Assembly (NCBI GenBank): GCA_011109175.1
Contig: RDEW01000013.1
Span: forward strand, 1,339,773 to 1,403,772
Length of the DNA: 64,000 nt
Source of the DNA: Dicyema japonicum
Taxonomy: Eukaryota; Dicyemida; Rhombozoa; Dicyemidae
Reading direction: 5' to 3'
Below are positions 10,801 to 22,635 of the stretch, one piece after another; within the stretch, counting starts at the first letter, position 1; every line of letters begins with the position of its first letter. Position numbers and translations under genes: made by a program. The notes below the pieces were generated by a model that did not search any database, was not told where the DNA came from, and worked only from the letters and a program-made list of their open reading frames with translations.

Positions 10801-12540
10801 ATCTCAAATTGTTTTTGATGCATTTGATAATGGTCTCGTTAACTTGCTGTTTGGTAGGTTTTTAGTCTTCTAGCATCTCGGCTAGTTTTGAGGTACGATA
10901 TTATTTTATTGGAAAAATCTAAGAATTAAAAATTCAAATAACTTTTAATTATAGAAATTAAAACAGTTGATATTTTACAGCAACACATAGCTCGCAAGTA
11001 ACTCCTACACCTATTTAAATTGGGATTTCTGATTAGTACGGTTATCCGGTTCATTATTGAAAAGTACTTTCATATGTTCATAGCTACTGATGATGACATA
11101 GATAATAAAGGGAAATAAATATTTACTCAATACTGTGTGATGTTACAGAATGGCGGATTCCGTCAAAACCAACAAAAAGAGTTCCAAGAGGCTATTTATA
11201 AAAACATGAATGTAGTTATATCACTTCGACGGATGATCTAATTTCACTATACAGAATAGATACAAGATCATCCTTATTATTACATGATGAACTTGGAAAT
11301 TGAAAAAGATTTTGGAAGTAGGGTACAGTTTTGAGCACAAAAACCAGGCATAACATTTTAAAAGGTAATTTGTTGAAACTTCCCAGAAGCGTCATCCTAC
11401 GATTTACTTATTTGATCTTTACATTCCACGTCGAAGAAATTGTAGAGTTGATGTCTGTGATACGAATACCTGGTACAAAATATTCTATTTGATTTCAGGA
11501 GATAATAAATATTCACACATGATTAGGTTATCAGCTTCAACTTTTAGCGTTAGCATCAAGTACAAGCGAATCGCTTTGAAAGCAAATCACAGGGGCTCCT
11601 ACATGGGGCAATGTTCATGTACCATAAATTGAGAAGAAAAAAATATGTTGCACATTCTGATTGATCACCAAAATAGACCGTGAGCAAGAGGGTCGCCCTT
11701 TTACTTATTTTTGGAAAGAATGATTTCAATTCTTAGACGAGAAGGAAATGAGTCGAATATGATAGGCGGAAGGATAAATTTTCGTCGTTCTATTCAAGCA
11801 AAAGCCAAGTAGGATATCTCTTCCTACAAAGTAAAAATGTTTTAAAATTCAATTTATTTTGGACGTTCTCTTCAGCCTCAAATAATGGAAACTTTTTTAT
11901 CACATGAAGATCCACACACCGCTGAAAGAACGCAAGTCAACCGAAATATACTCGATTAATGATTACAAGAAATCTGTTGGAAAGTCGGAACAAATTCCAT
12001 TATCTTTCTTTTTAACGCATTTAAGTTTGCCGAATAAAGTTTATGAAAAAATAAGAAATATTAAATAATTTTACCTTTCTTAAAAAAGTAGTTAACTGTA
12101 TTATTTCAAAACCACTATTTGTTTTTCGAAAAGATGATCAAAATGTTAAATCTACCTATTATACTAAAACAATGTTAAAAGTGCTTAGTAAAATAAGAAT
12201 AATTTAAAGATAATGATATGGCATTTGCTGAGGTCTTAAGGAGAATCTCACCTTCGATATTGCATGTGATTTTTGCGACGTGTAAAAATATCGTAAAAAT
12301 GTTAAAGAAAGGATCTGTTTAACCCTATGGACTTTAAAAATCGAAAACTATTTTTATTCCATAAGAACTACACAAACAGACTTCTGGTCATGCATTTCAA
12401 TGTATCAACAGTAAGACCCATAAATCTAAATAAATAATCTAAAAAATTCTAATCCTAAAAAAGCATAGCGAGTGATAAGTTATAAACTTTTATTTAATAA
12501 AAATTATAAATAATTTAGATTCCATGGTAATACAATTAAA
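10800..12540. other. Long AT-rich stretch, nothing firmly assigned
   Basis: No ORF over 60 codons occurs here on either strand. A possible LINE-like reading at 11680-11890 is too broken to classify. I looked for mini-intron genes (short exons joined by 20-30 nt GT...AG gaps) and found none with a family match. Confidence 0.35.
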
Positions 12541-12544
12541 ACTC

Positions 12545-12780
12545 CTCTACAGGCATCGATACGCCATGCCTCTCCTCAGCTAGCATACTCTCCAAAGTCT
12601 TCCTTAACACTAGAGTTTGTATAGACCAACACTAGACCATATCCTCCCTTGAGTGCATCCAGGAGACCCTTGAAGAATCTGGAGACAATTCCATCCCAGG
12701 TGATGACCACAGAGATTATTTTTACTTTACGCGATGGATAATCACAAGTTCGTTCTTGTGAAACAAGTTGCAAAGTGATC
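12545..12780 (-). pseudogene. LINE C-terminus with VITWDGIV motif, copy 1
   Basis: The 65-codon frame contains IISVVITWDGIVSRFFKGLL. This matches IPIVMTWEGIATKYHKGYL in the copy at 61905-62265, a C-terminal block also found in R2-like and other LINE polyproteins. The sequence then diverges. It is older than the two near-identical copies at 31 and 62 kb. Confidence 0.6.
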
Positions 12781-12784
12781 GACG

Positions 12785-13640
12785 GTCTTCTTTGCAGAGT
12801 TACAATGTCCGCATAGTTTCCCGTTATCTAAAAACATGTATCGATCCTGAAGTAGACACAGCGTTCCCTCGGTTATAAGGGAGAGATTTCCGTACATTAG
12901 CATCCAGAGGATTCAGCAATATTCACTTCAGTGTCTTTCAAACATGCATAGATATCTTCCTAATTTTTCCCAGTAGATATTCATGTTGTATTTACATCAA
13001 ATTCAACATTGACAAGTCTTCACATATTCAACCATTTCTTTCTCTAACAGTATTGCTTTAGAAGTACCAGACTAATGTTTATAATTTCAATATGTTTACA
13101 AAGAAACATTAAGTGCAACATCGTTAAGGTTTGGGAAATTTCGGGAACCGCGTGGGTTTTGTGATCCACTCGGATTTGCCGAGTCAATGTTTACTGTCTC
13201 TTGGAAGCTGGGTCTGTTCATTTTATATTTAATAATAAATATGAATTCAAATATTATGAATTGATGTCCATAGAATCTATGGTCTATGGCATACATCACA
13301 ATAGTACATGATTGGATCTAATAATACAACCAAAGAACCTTCCATGTCTCGGATTAATTACCAAACTTTCTTTAAAGAGGGAGTTCTGCCTAAGCGGTGA
13401 TTAGTAATGAAAACATTACCCATTCATAGCAGAATTACGAAATAATTATAATAAATTCTCAACATTAAACTCTTACCGAAAAACTGGAAGGTAAGCCTCT
13501 ATTAAAGCAATTGGGGTTATTAAAGCATCCAAGATTAATATTTGAGGGGATATTCAATGGGCTTGGAAGTGACACAAGAATAGTATTCAACTATTAAGCT
13601 TGACAATCCACAACACAGGAAAATAGCAATAAATTTATAA
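12785..13640. other. No firmly supported feature downstream of CCDC51
   Basis: A minus-strand open stretch (13096-13299) contains a plausible start, MNRPSFQETVNIDS, and could be a first exon, but no downstream exon was found. Otherwise AT-rich. Confidence 0.35.
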
Positions 13641-13641
13641 A

Positions 13642-14489
13642 TCATATATTTATAAATGAAGCACACACATGAAGTGCCATAAACATCACAGCAAACACAA
13701 TCCTCCCAGTATCAGAGTCATCACCTCATATATTCAATACTTCCCCAATTCCTCATCCATTGCATTACTTCCGTCAGTAACAACTTCTCCTTTCTCAATA
13801 AATTGTCTTATAGCAGCATTTTCATTCAAAATCAAGGAATTTTGTAATTCAATGGAGTTGAGTTTCTTCACCATTTCTCATTGAGAGTCAACTGACGGCA
13901 AAGAATTAAGGATTCTGGTGGTTCGGTAATGATTGTTTACGGAGGAAGCCAACAGTCCAATCAAAGCACCGAAAACAGACAAAATCAAAGACAAATATTT
14001 CGCACTTTCAGCACGGAGACGTTCCTTCTCGTGACTGTCCCTCAAAGCAGTAGAAAAAGGTCGAAGTGATCTCTTTCACTTTTCGATGTCCTCTCCATCT
14101 CATCCTTTATTTCTCGTTCCCTGAGTAACATTTCATGCTCCTGGAGTTATTTTATGATCAACCCTTGTAATCAAATTTACATATTCCGGGTTCGACCGAT
14201 CCAGTTTATCTAGTTTGTAGCGAATCGTTGATATCGACTCGTGTTGCTGTTTTAGTTGGTTTTGTAGATCGTAGCGGACTTTCTGGGCAGCCAGTAGGTT
14301 CCGTTCAGCCTGGATTTTATGTAGGACATTACCTGGATGATGTAGTCGTGGGATTTTCGTAGTTCTGATATTCCGAACTGATTTTCGTATTTTTCATACA
14401 ACTTTGATGGAATCAGTTTAATAATTTTGGTAAAATTTAAAAATATCTTTGATCTATTAATTTCACACAGAACCCAACAAATTAAGCAT
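13642..14489 (-). CDS. CCDC51: CCDC51 / MITOK-like mitochondrial inner-membrane protein
   Basis: CCDC51 (MITOK) is the channel subunit of the mitochondrial ATP-sensitive K+ channel. Visible in order: [20 protein letters not shown]; a long coiled coil ([19 protein letters not shown] onward); the family hallmark [17 protein letters not shown]; a first TM helix [16 protein letters not shown]; and a C-terminal second hydrophobic segment [17 protein letters not shown] just before the stop at 13642. Two mini-introns are clear: 14310-14332 (23 nt) and 14141-14162 (22 nt). A third of 27 nt (about 13866-13892) removes an in-frame TGA. The last junction (about 38 nt) is less certain. One base is missing in the T5 run at 14054-14058. 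The start at 14489 is tentative because the first exon junction could not be resolved. Human CCDC51 also ends in a second TM. Confidence 0.85.
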
Positions 14490-15760
14490 GGCTTTTTAAA
14501 ATAATATTAATTTTAAATATTTAAATAAATCAAAATTCCCTCCCATTCTTTAAATAGTATAAATCGTTGTGAACAATGAATCTAAGAAGAATGTGACTTC
14601 CATTATAATCGTCACATTCAATTTGTCGTATCGAAGAAGACATGTGAACCTATGGCTAGTGACTTCGAATTGAAACTGATGAATCACACAGAAATAATAG
14701 TTTTGTTCTACTCAGATTTGAATGGTAATCTTATTTTTTCATTTTTATCGTGTGCTTATCTAAAGACCCACCACTTATCGAGAGACCACACTGAGAGTGC
14801 ATAATTCCATGCACACATGCATATTCTGTCCGAGAATTATGCTTTGATTGCATGCCGTTGTTGGTTTCTGGGATCTCATAGACCAACTTAATTTTTATTA
14901 AAAAGCCACAAGATAACCAGAAAGAAGGTTTTATGTTAACGAATTAAGATTTCCTAGTTTTTAGTAACTTCTTGACTCTCCTCAGGTTGTCCGACAAAGA
15001 TCCCATTGTTTTCCGTAAGTGTATTCTAGATTTTCTGAAAAAAAAACACATTCAAAGTATCTTTCTTCGAGACATCTGGATTTTTTAGCTTTGGTAACCC
15101 TTACCTCAAATAAGTTTTCTGGTTTTTAAATAAATTTGGATAGACCAGTTTTGGTGCTAATGTATTAGCAATAATGACCAAAATTAAAATAATTTATCAA
15201 AAATTAAATTAACTATGCTTTTCACGTGGCCATCAAGAACGCACAGTTTTTTTGGTAACTCGGGAGAAAAGAGAGCTCAAATCTCTTATTTAAATATAGA
15301 GTGCACCTATAGAGCAGGAGTGCGAGTCGTAGTCTACTCTGAAGGATTTTGAAGTTCTTATCTCAGGACCAAGAATTCCGTATAAAAAAGAATAATTGAA
15401 GAACAACCACATAAGAAATGCGGTCGACATTTTTAGTTATATCAATAGACAAAAAGACGGTTGTTTCAGGTGGGAGATTTGTTGAATACAAAGTGACGAC
15501 AGGTTGTTGGGAGTGTAATCACGGAGTAATTTACAATGCTCAGTTGTCTGCTATTATCATCTAATGTCATTAACATATGAATAGGTTGTATAGTTCCAGG
15601 TCTCGCACGAGCTGGAGTTTTATATACATAGGATTGATTCCTCTGGCATTTAGGGTGCCAAAAAAGAACGGATTGGTGGATATCAATCGTGAAATAGATA
15701 TTTGTGTGAGATATTCACGTCACCACGTCAGACAAATAATGAATTATTACTACAATTAAT
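14490..15760. other. Intergenic, no recognisable gene
   Basis: AT-rich. A 60-codon frame at 15577-15759 has no family signature. The end of this stretch (15758-15775) is the (TAAA)n tail of the LINE that follows on the minus strand. Confidence 0.4.
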
Positions 15761-15764
15761 TTAT

Positions 15765-16394
15765 TTATTTATTTAATAACCCCGAAAAGGGAACACCAAG
15801 AAAGAAGGAGTAATCCAACTAATTAAGTGATCCCGGTACGCCTCAACAGGATCGAGAGGTTTTTCTTGTGTTCCTCCAGAGTATCCACGGCTTTCCTGAA
15901 TAGACGACGATCATCTTTCATTAGGGTTTGAAGAGGAGTGGGGTTTTTCTCCAAATTTCGTGTATTTGAAGCCTTTAGCCTTGAATGGAAGAAACGACTT
16001 GTTTCTTGGCCACACAGACAGATGAAGCCGGAGCCATTATTTTTGATTGCGGCGTGGTCAAGCATTGGAGGGAAAAGATCGGGGGTAGATTCGTTTGACG
16101 TGCTAGTTTTCCAATTAGGGTATTGATCTTGAGTGAATTTGATATCGAAGCTCCATAGGCCCATGAGGCACAAGCGTACTCAATCGTCGGTTTTAGGAGT
16201 TGATTGAACACGACAAGGGCGCATTCCTGTGAAGGTTTGGACTTCAAGAGCGGTTTGATTATATTAAGTTTCCTGAGACCCTTTGTCATGACGTTCTTCA
16301 CATGTTGAGAAAATGTCATCAAAGGGTCAAATGTCACTCCCAGGATAGTTGGACGAATCTGTAGTGGATATCCGAAGCAAAAAAAAACTAACAA
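15765..16394 (-). pseudogene. GIT-stop LINE 3' fragment with complete 3' tail
   Basis: Two overlapping frames give a reverse transcriptase thumb: TILGVTFDPLMTFSQHVKNV, then LLKPTIEYACASWAYGAS. After a frameshift the protein ends LLRRTGIT-stop (stop at 15823). The 3' UTR reads GGATCACTTAATTAGTTGG, then CTTTCTTGGTGTTCCC, CGGGGTTATTAAATAAATAA. This tail is the reference for the shared tail of element T1. The 5' part, including the YADD box, is absent. Confidence 0.85.
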
Positions 16395-16499
16395 TTTTGA
16401 TAGTTAATAATTAAATAATAAATTTTTAAAAAATATTTAAATATATCACGTTTTGTACATATTCATGTTGTCTTGTATTATGATAAAATTATAGATTTG

Positions 16500-16751
16500 A
16501 TGCCTTCTGATTTGCTGTACCCATTACCTCAGACTGAGAAAAGAAAGAACAAACTGAAACGTTTGGTACCATCCCCCAACTCATATTTCATGGATGTTCG
16601 TTGTAGTGGATGTAACACAATAACCACAATATTCAGCCACTCTCAGACCGTAGTGAATTGTCCAGGATGTAGTTTTCCATTGTGTTACCCCAAAGGGGGG
16701 AAATGCAAACTCAGAGATGGCTGTCAGTTTCGCATTAAAGTGGATCAGTAG
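16500..16751 (+). CDS. RPS27: 40S ribosomal protein eS27
   Basis: An intact 83-residue protein, one residue shorter than human RPS27. It begins [20 protein letters not shown] and contains the near-invariant [27 protein letters not shown] and a Gly-Gly-Lys segment. The two CX2C pairs (CSGC and CPGC) form the zinc site of eS27, a small-subunit protein near the platform. The in-frame GTG or ATG further upstream is not needed: the ATG at 16500 matches the conserved N-terminus. No intron interrupts the coding region; an upstream ...AATTATAG acceptor-like site 5 nt before the ATG hints at a 5' UTR intron. Confidence 0.97.
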   Translation: MPSDLLYPLPQTEKRKNKLKRLVPSPNSYFMDVRCSGCNTITTIFSHSQTVVNCPGCSFPLCYPKGGKCKLRDGCQFRIKVDQ

Positions 16752-16759
16752 TTCGCATA

Positions 16760-18560
16760 TTTGTTGATTCACTTTTCGTTCTTTTAATCTGTATTTTGAA
16801 CTTATTCTTTTTTGATGAGTGCAAATTTGCTTTCTGATCGGTTTGACTTATTATTTGATGATGCTTTTAGTTTTACTTAAGAACATTGTAGATAATTGTG
16901 TTATGTGTTTAGCATATAATGTAGAGGGTTTATTGCCATTTGATAGTTGGTTATATTTGTATTCTCCCATTCGTACTGTGCGTGTATTTGTTTAATGTTT
17001 ATTTTGGCTAACTTTAAGGGTTAATGTATTTATTTTGGTTATTTTGTGCAGTTTTGGTTTTTAGTATTTATTAGTTAGTAAACTGTCTTTATGGGTTGTT
17101 TGCTTTAGTAAACGTTAATCTAAGTTGGCTTTGTAGCATATTTGTCTCGATTTCTGTGTCTTTTATACTTGATTGGTTAGCTTGATATGTAAGATCTGAG
17201 TGGATCTGCTTTCTTTACTAGTATTTTATTAAGTACTGATACGCCGAGAGAGGCAACAACTTATTAAGCGTTTCGGGTTCACAGAGACGCAGAGAAAAGC
17301 GTTCTTTTATGCACGCAAATCCATTCAGAACCAGAGGAAAGAGAAAACCAGTCAAGTGTTTACAATTGTGTGAACTTCTCTAAAGATAATCTGAGGTAGA
17401 GCGAATAATCTTTTTTGATGGCGTCCTAGCACTAGACGAGTGGATTACACGTCACTAATAGACGTATGAAGAGTGGAAACAAACAATGAAAGAGAAATCT
17501 TTGACCAAGGATGTATTTTTTTGATTATTTTGTATGAATTAGTTTTATTATGATTTATTTTAAAAAAATGAATTAATAATTCTATTATTACTCTCGCATC
17601 AAAACTGACTATTATCCGTATTTACGAGCGGAAATTTGATGCTAACAAAATAGTAAATGCTAATAGTGGACGCTCCTGCTGATTTGGCTTGTTGATGTCT
17701 CTAAGATAGAAAGGGCACAAAGACTAAACTGATCGTTCAATTCTGCTTATATGGGTTGGAAACCTTATTAGAGACTTCCTAAGTGAACAGAAACTTTTCG
17801 TTGAGTTAGGCTTGGGTTCCTTTAATGTTGGTGGGGTGACGTACCAAATATATCCTCATGGTCATCTTTATGACCAATAGTAACATATGAAAACTTGAAA
17901 TTTATTATCGGTAAAAACTATCCAGACTATTTTTCACGTGTCTTCGCTTCCAATTTTATCCAAGATTTTGTCCGACATTTCACTATTATCATTTTTCCAC
18001 AGTAGATTGGTTCCACGGGTGGACTCTTACGATGTAGAGTCAAGAAAAGCAAAGAACGTCATAGATAATCGCGGACGTCCAATAGATCGTCAGATGTAAA
18101 TTATGCTATGTACAGTTGCTTGTATATATGCGTGTATGTTTACATCCATCTCCAACTGCAAAAGTATTCTTGTGTTATTTAGTCACAGTCCTGTCTCGTG
18201 TTATTCCAACCGAGAGTTATACAGTGACAGCTATGACTGCGTGCCTATTTTAAATTTTTTCAAATAGTCAGCAGCGCTCACGGTGATCTCCTCTTCGTGT
18301 AGACATCTGATTCTCTTTACAAGTGGTCCCAACTTTATTTTACTGCGGCAGTAAGTGTTAGACAATCTTATGCCGCAAAAGGGGTAGATTGGTAATTTTG
18401 AAACATATGTTTCGTCGCACCAACAACATAATATTAAAATAAATGCCTCGAAATTATAATAAATGTATCATTAAAAAGTTTGCATTTAAATTTTACTTCA
18501 AATTACGCCAAAAAACGAATACAAAATGAATGGAATAGTTTCATTTTAGTTTTTATTAAC
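16760..18560. other. T-rich then unassigned sequence
   Basis: 16770-17240 is T-rich on the plus strand with no ORF. A very degraded minus-strand T1 element may lie around 17220-17500 (GGATTACACGTCACT resembles its CCACCTGT...GACGCC block). 17240-18560 has no recognised gene on either strand, apart from a 20-residue stretch NVGGVTYQIYPHGHLYDQ near 17830 of unknown origin. Confidence 0.4.
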
Positions 18561-18589
18561 ATTTTAACTTAGCCTGGTACAAATTGGTA

Positions 18590-20065
18590 GACGGACCGAC
18601 ACCGATCCGAATATGCACCGACCGAGATCTCTGAGCTATTAACTGAGATATACAACAAAACATTCAAATACAACTCATCACTGGATGTGGGTAATGGCAC
18701 ACTATTGCACTACAAAAACCGGGCAAAGCTAAAGGCCCCTTAACGAATTTAAGACCCATCGTACTATTGACGACTCTACGCAAGACACTATCACTTATAG
18801 TGCTGAACAGGATTGGATCTGACATCGAGAACTTTCTCTCTCACGGTCAAAGCGGATTCAGGTCAGGGAGATCTACAGCTGATGTGGTCTGGGGACATCG
18901 ATGGCTTTGTGCAACACATCAAAAGTACAAGGGGGCTATTGGCATTTGGCATGGACATGTCCAAAGCCTTTGACTCTATACACAGAGGGAGACTTTTGGA
19001 TATCTTGGAGAAGTTGGTTGACGAGGACAGTGTCAGAATGATCCGCCTATTACTTGGAACAACGCAGCTAAGTGTACGTTTTGGAAATTTGGAGTCTGTC
19101 CCATTCGAGACAACGTTCGGGGTACCGCAGGGAGATTCCTTGTCACCGGTACTTTTTGTGACATATCTGGAGGCGGCACTCAGAGACTTCAGACTATTAA
19201 TTGGCGATCTACCTCAAACTGAAGTGATTTATGCAGATGATTTCGACCATATATCCAGCGACGAGAAAACATTAAACTATATACGGACAAGGATGCCAGA
19301 TGTGCTAGAAAAATGGTTCATCAAAATCAATACGGAAAAGACGGAGACAACTACCATACGCTGTGAACTAACCCGAACTGATGAAAAATGGAGATACTGT
19401 AAAAAATTGGGGTCGTTGCTCGGAGACGCTGAAGATATCGCTAACAGAAAGATGTTGGCCTTCGCGGCCTTCAGAAAAATGGGAGTAGTCTGGAATAATC
19501 GTAGACAAATTAGCACACAATTACGTGTCGTGAAACCGGTCCTAATGTACAACGCTGCAACCTGGGGAGTCTCACAAGCGGTAATGGACAAACTAGATGC
19601 CTTCCATCGCAAACAACTCCGACTGTTGCTTGGCATCAACTGGCCAAAAAAATTACAAACAAGAATCTATACAAAATATGTACTACAAGACCATTGAGTC
19701 TGGATATCCTGGAATCAAGATGGCGTCTGTTTGGTCACATCTTCGAATGAGCCAGATGACGCCTGCTAAAATAGCAATGGAGAACTATTTCTGACCAGAA
19801 GTGAATAACTCGTTCCGTGGAAGACCTCGCATAACTTTGCCAGAGGTTCTACACAAGGACCTGACCAATGTAGGCCGAAAGCTGAAAACAGGAGATGATC
19901 TAGATACGCTCGGAATACCTGTCTGTAACCGCTGAGCATGGAGGAAGTTAGTCAATAGAATTGTGGAAGAAAGAATAACCTGAAGAAAAATACGGCACAA
20001 GCGGAACCTTAATTAAATAAATTACATTTTTGGTTCTTCGAAAGTGCTATTAATAATATAATTAT
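18590..20065 (+). pseudogene. RTE-like LINE, reverse transcriptase half
   Basis: Starts within the fingers (NKTFKYNSSLDVGNGTLL) and runs through the whole reverse transcriptase: LRKTLSLIVLNRI, GQSGFRSGRSTADVVW, GMDMSKAFDSIHRGRL, GVPQGDSLSPVLFVTYLEA, catalytic VIYADDFDH, then the thumb with LDAFHRKQLRLLLGI. The main open frame is 18813-19697. Frameshifts occur around 18800-18950 and after 19680. The endonuclease is missing. The 3' end (about 20010-20065) has the same hairpin-like tail and TAA-rich end as the copy at 25850. Confidence 0.9.
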
Positions 20066-20149
20066 GTGTAAACTAAACAGAACATAGTTTATGTTTTAGC
20101 ATAGTAAAACTCTCAGTTGCCTGTTACATAATTTATTTAAATAAAGTCA

Positions 20150-20650
20150 CGCTGTCAGGAAGCAAGCCACGCTACCAATGAGACTCGGAGGGCTTGGAAT
20201 TCGAAACTCTGTAGACCTTTCTCTCCCTGTATATCGATCGTCGCTAATGGCCTCAACACCCTTGTTAAGAAGATTATAATCTTCCTCTCTGAATTCTCTA
20301 TTTACAAGGACCCCGGCCATGCTCGTGAAGTCTGGTGCTGTACTGATCAGCTTGCCTTGCTCTTCTCGTTTTCTCAAAGGGGCCTGGAGAGTGTTATATG
20401 CTGGAATTCTTTCGAAGATTTGCTAGTGTCATCTAGCCAACATCGCCGTGCTTGTTTGTTGTTGTCTTCCGAGAACGGTGCCTGGCTCAACGCCATTCCC
20501 AATGGAGTTTTGGGTACAATTCTGAATGTTTCTGTATTGGGATCACATTACGACTGAGATTAAATGATGTGTTCCACATCCGTGCCGATTCGGAGACCAG
20601 ATCAACTGTTTTGGCTTGATTATGTTAATGCTAAAACAGCTTTTTGACTT
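20150..20650 (+). pseudogene. Zinc-knuckle/RPDG LINE fragment (thumb and linker)
   Basis: TLPMRLGGLGIRNSVDLSLP corresponds to KLPSVFGGVGLRSALEVAYP in the copy at 49.9 kb, and SSENGAWLNAIPN to GGSGAWLGAIPC. The segment stops before the zinc knuckle, where the sequence degenerates (LRLNDVFHIRADSETRSTV). Frames shift at least twice. Confidence 0.75.
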
Positions 20651-20659
20651 GGGAATAAT

Positions 20660-21220
20660 TGTTTCAGTGAAATCCGAGTTAGACCGTCTGAAATACTGTT
20701 GAAAACCTCTGCTATCGGTTGATAATAACTACTTTAATGAATTTGTTAAATAATTGCCCCCTCTACCGCTATATATGTCGTTTTTCAACGAGACAAGAGG
20801 CTTACTGTTGCAAATCTCTTAATTGGCTCCAGGTTAAATGCATTTACACTGACCATTAACATCAAAAATAATTAAAGTTATGGATTCTGGGGACATTAAC
20901 TCTAACAGAATGTTTTATACATTTTTTGGAGATATCCATGAGACTTTTTAAATATAGCATATTTAAAGTTATTTTAATTAGTTCGAGACTATTATTATTT
21001 GAAATGAAATTGAAAAATTCAATGTATACGTAACACTAACTTATAGATGACAATCTTCTTTGTGAAGGATGAGCATTTATTTGCAAACTGAAAAGCGCTG
21101 AAGATAATGGGGATTTTTGGGGAATTCCATTAGAGAGAAATCGCGGTTTGGACTTTAGTTATAAAGCAGTATGTATAATCATTTATTATTACGTTTACTT
21201 GTTTAAATAAATAGGTTAAT
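20660..21220. other. No recognisable feature
   Basis: AT-rich, no family motif in any frame. Confidence 0.4.
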
Positions 21221-21359
21221 GTATGACCGATTTAACAAAAGGCTTTTAGATGCCTCTTTTGCTATTCTGAATAAAATAGACAAAACGTACGTAATTTCAA
21301 GATTAAAATAGTACAACTATGCATAAATACTAAAAAGCAAAATCTTCACAGTTATTGTG

Positions 21360-21403
21360 GCGCTCCATGCAGGTTACACCAATTTTAGACGTTACACTTT
21401 GAC
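21360..21403 (+). repeat. Left 44-bp terminal inverted repeat
   Basis: Starts GCGCTCCATGCAGGTTACAC. It is the reverse complement of 22592-22635 except for one base. Confidence 0.9.
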
Positions 21404-21544
21404 TATGTAACATGACAGTTGATTTTGACAGGTGACGTTTCATTAAAATCGAAATCTCAATTTCAAATATCGTATTTAAGTAAGTGTGGAGGAATAAAAC
21501 GCCACATAGTAATTGTTCAAAAATGAAACTATAATTCATTAAAA

Positions 21545-21680
21545 CCCCTATCTTGACCCTAATCCAACCATAACCCCTAATTTAACCAAACATATCATAA
21601 CCCTAACCATTTACTAATTCAAATCATAACCTAATCCTAGTCATTTTCCTAACCCTACCACTACCTTGACCGTAATTCTA
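21545..21680 (+). repeat. Degenerate telomere-like (CCCTAA-type) tract
   Basis: Irregularly spaced TAACCCTAAC, CATAACCCCTAA and CCTAACCCTA motifs recur over about 130 bp inside the integrase element. This recalls the metazoan telomere repeat TTAGGG on the other strand, but copies are imperfect and spacing is variable. Confidence 0.4.
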
Positions 21681-21859
21681 TCTATTAAGCTTTATTAACA
21701 TAGGAGTTTAACCTCATTTTATAGTTTATTTAACCTTACAAATACGGGGTCCTTATTTTTGAATTTTTATGATAAAAAGTAAACACAACATGATGACAAA
21801 ATTACAAAACAGAAAGGCGTAAAAAATTTAACTCGAGATTATTTTAATTTGTGATATCA

Positions 21860-22500
21860 ACACATCTTTTTCGCATTCACAATTCCACTTTTATATACCC
21901 TTTTACTTCCATGAAATAGATAAAAAGGGATTTTCTTCGTGGAAGAATGCAAGCTTTTATTATAATCATACACTACCACCAGTCCAAACATGAAATCCAT
22001 TTTTTATTTTGTTGTATGAAAAGTTTTTTTTGTAACCTACGAGTCAACGTTTGGTTACAACGTTCTACCATCGACTTAAATCCACCAAGTCAATTTGAAA
22101 TCTTTCTCGAGGAAACTTTGCTTTAATGTGAATCATAGGAATTTGAGCTTTTAAAGGTTGGCTTTGTGCACATGCTGTGCATTCGGAACATACATCACGT
22201 ATAATGGATCTTTGATGTTGAAATAATAACTGTCGCAAAATTCTTTCAGTTTAATGATTCCATAATGAGTGGTCAAATGCTTTTTCATTCATTCTATCTT
22301 CTAGTTTGAATATCGTCCCGAGCAATAACACGTTTATGAGCCTCATCACTTGTAAAGAGCTTAGAATCTTCCAACAAGAAAAAATTGTTTTTCTTAATAA
22401 ACCGAAATTTTTGTATTCGTGTAAAATTATGCTTGCATTGTAGATGTGCAACAAAATTATTGTACACTTGGCTAGTCCTGATCATACTTTTAATATGCAT
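21860..22500 (-). pseudogene. rve-type integrase fragment
   Basis: Minus-strand readings in changing frames give a zinc-binding-like CSECTACAQSQPLKAQ, then the start of the catalytic core FPRERFQIDLVDLSR (the first Asp of DDE), then MVERCNQTLTRRLQKKLF and VVYDYNKSLHSSTKKIPFYL with LFHG. The YN...H.ST...PF.LF.G ending is characteristic of integrases of gypsy, Ginger or Polinton elements. The middle of the core is deleted and stops intervene, so it is not functional. Confidence 0.75.
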
Positions 22501-22591
22501 TTTTCTAACACAGATAATTCGATTTATGAATAAATAGTGAATTAATTGTGGTTAATAGATTTTAGCTGTCAATAACCAAAAAAAATCCAAG

Positions 22592-22635
22592 GTCAAAGTG
22601 TAACGCCTAAAATTGGTGTAACCTGCATGGAGCGC
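22592..22635 (-). repeat. Right 44-bp terminal inverted repeat
   Basis: Reverse complement of 21360-21403 with one mismatch; ends ...CATGGAGCGC at 22635. Confidence 0.9.

Noticed and set aside
13866-13892. In-frame TGA read as tryptophan (alternative genetic code) in CCDC51
   Set aside because: A 27-nt GT...AG mini-intron removes the TGA, and other genes use TAA/TAG/TGA as ordinary stops.
21545-21680. True telomere or chromosome end
   Set aside because: Repeats are imperfect and interspersed, and sequence continues on both sides with transposon and gene content.
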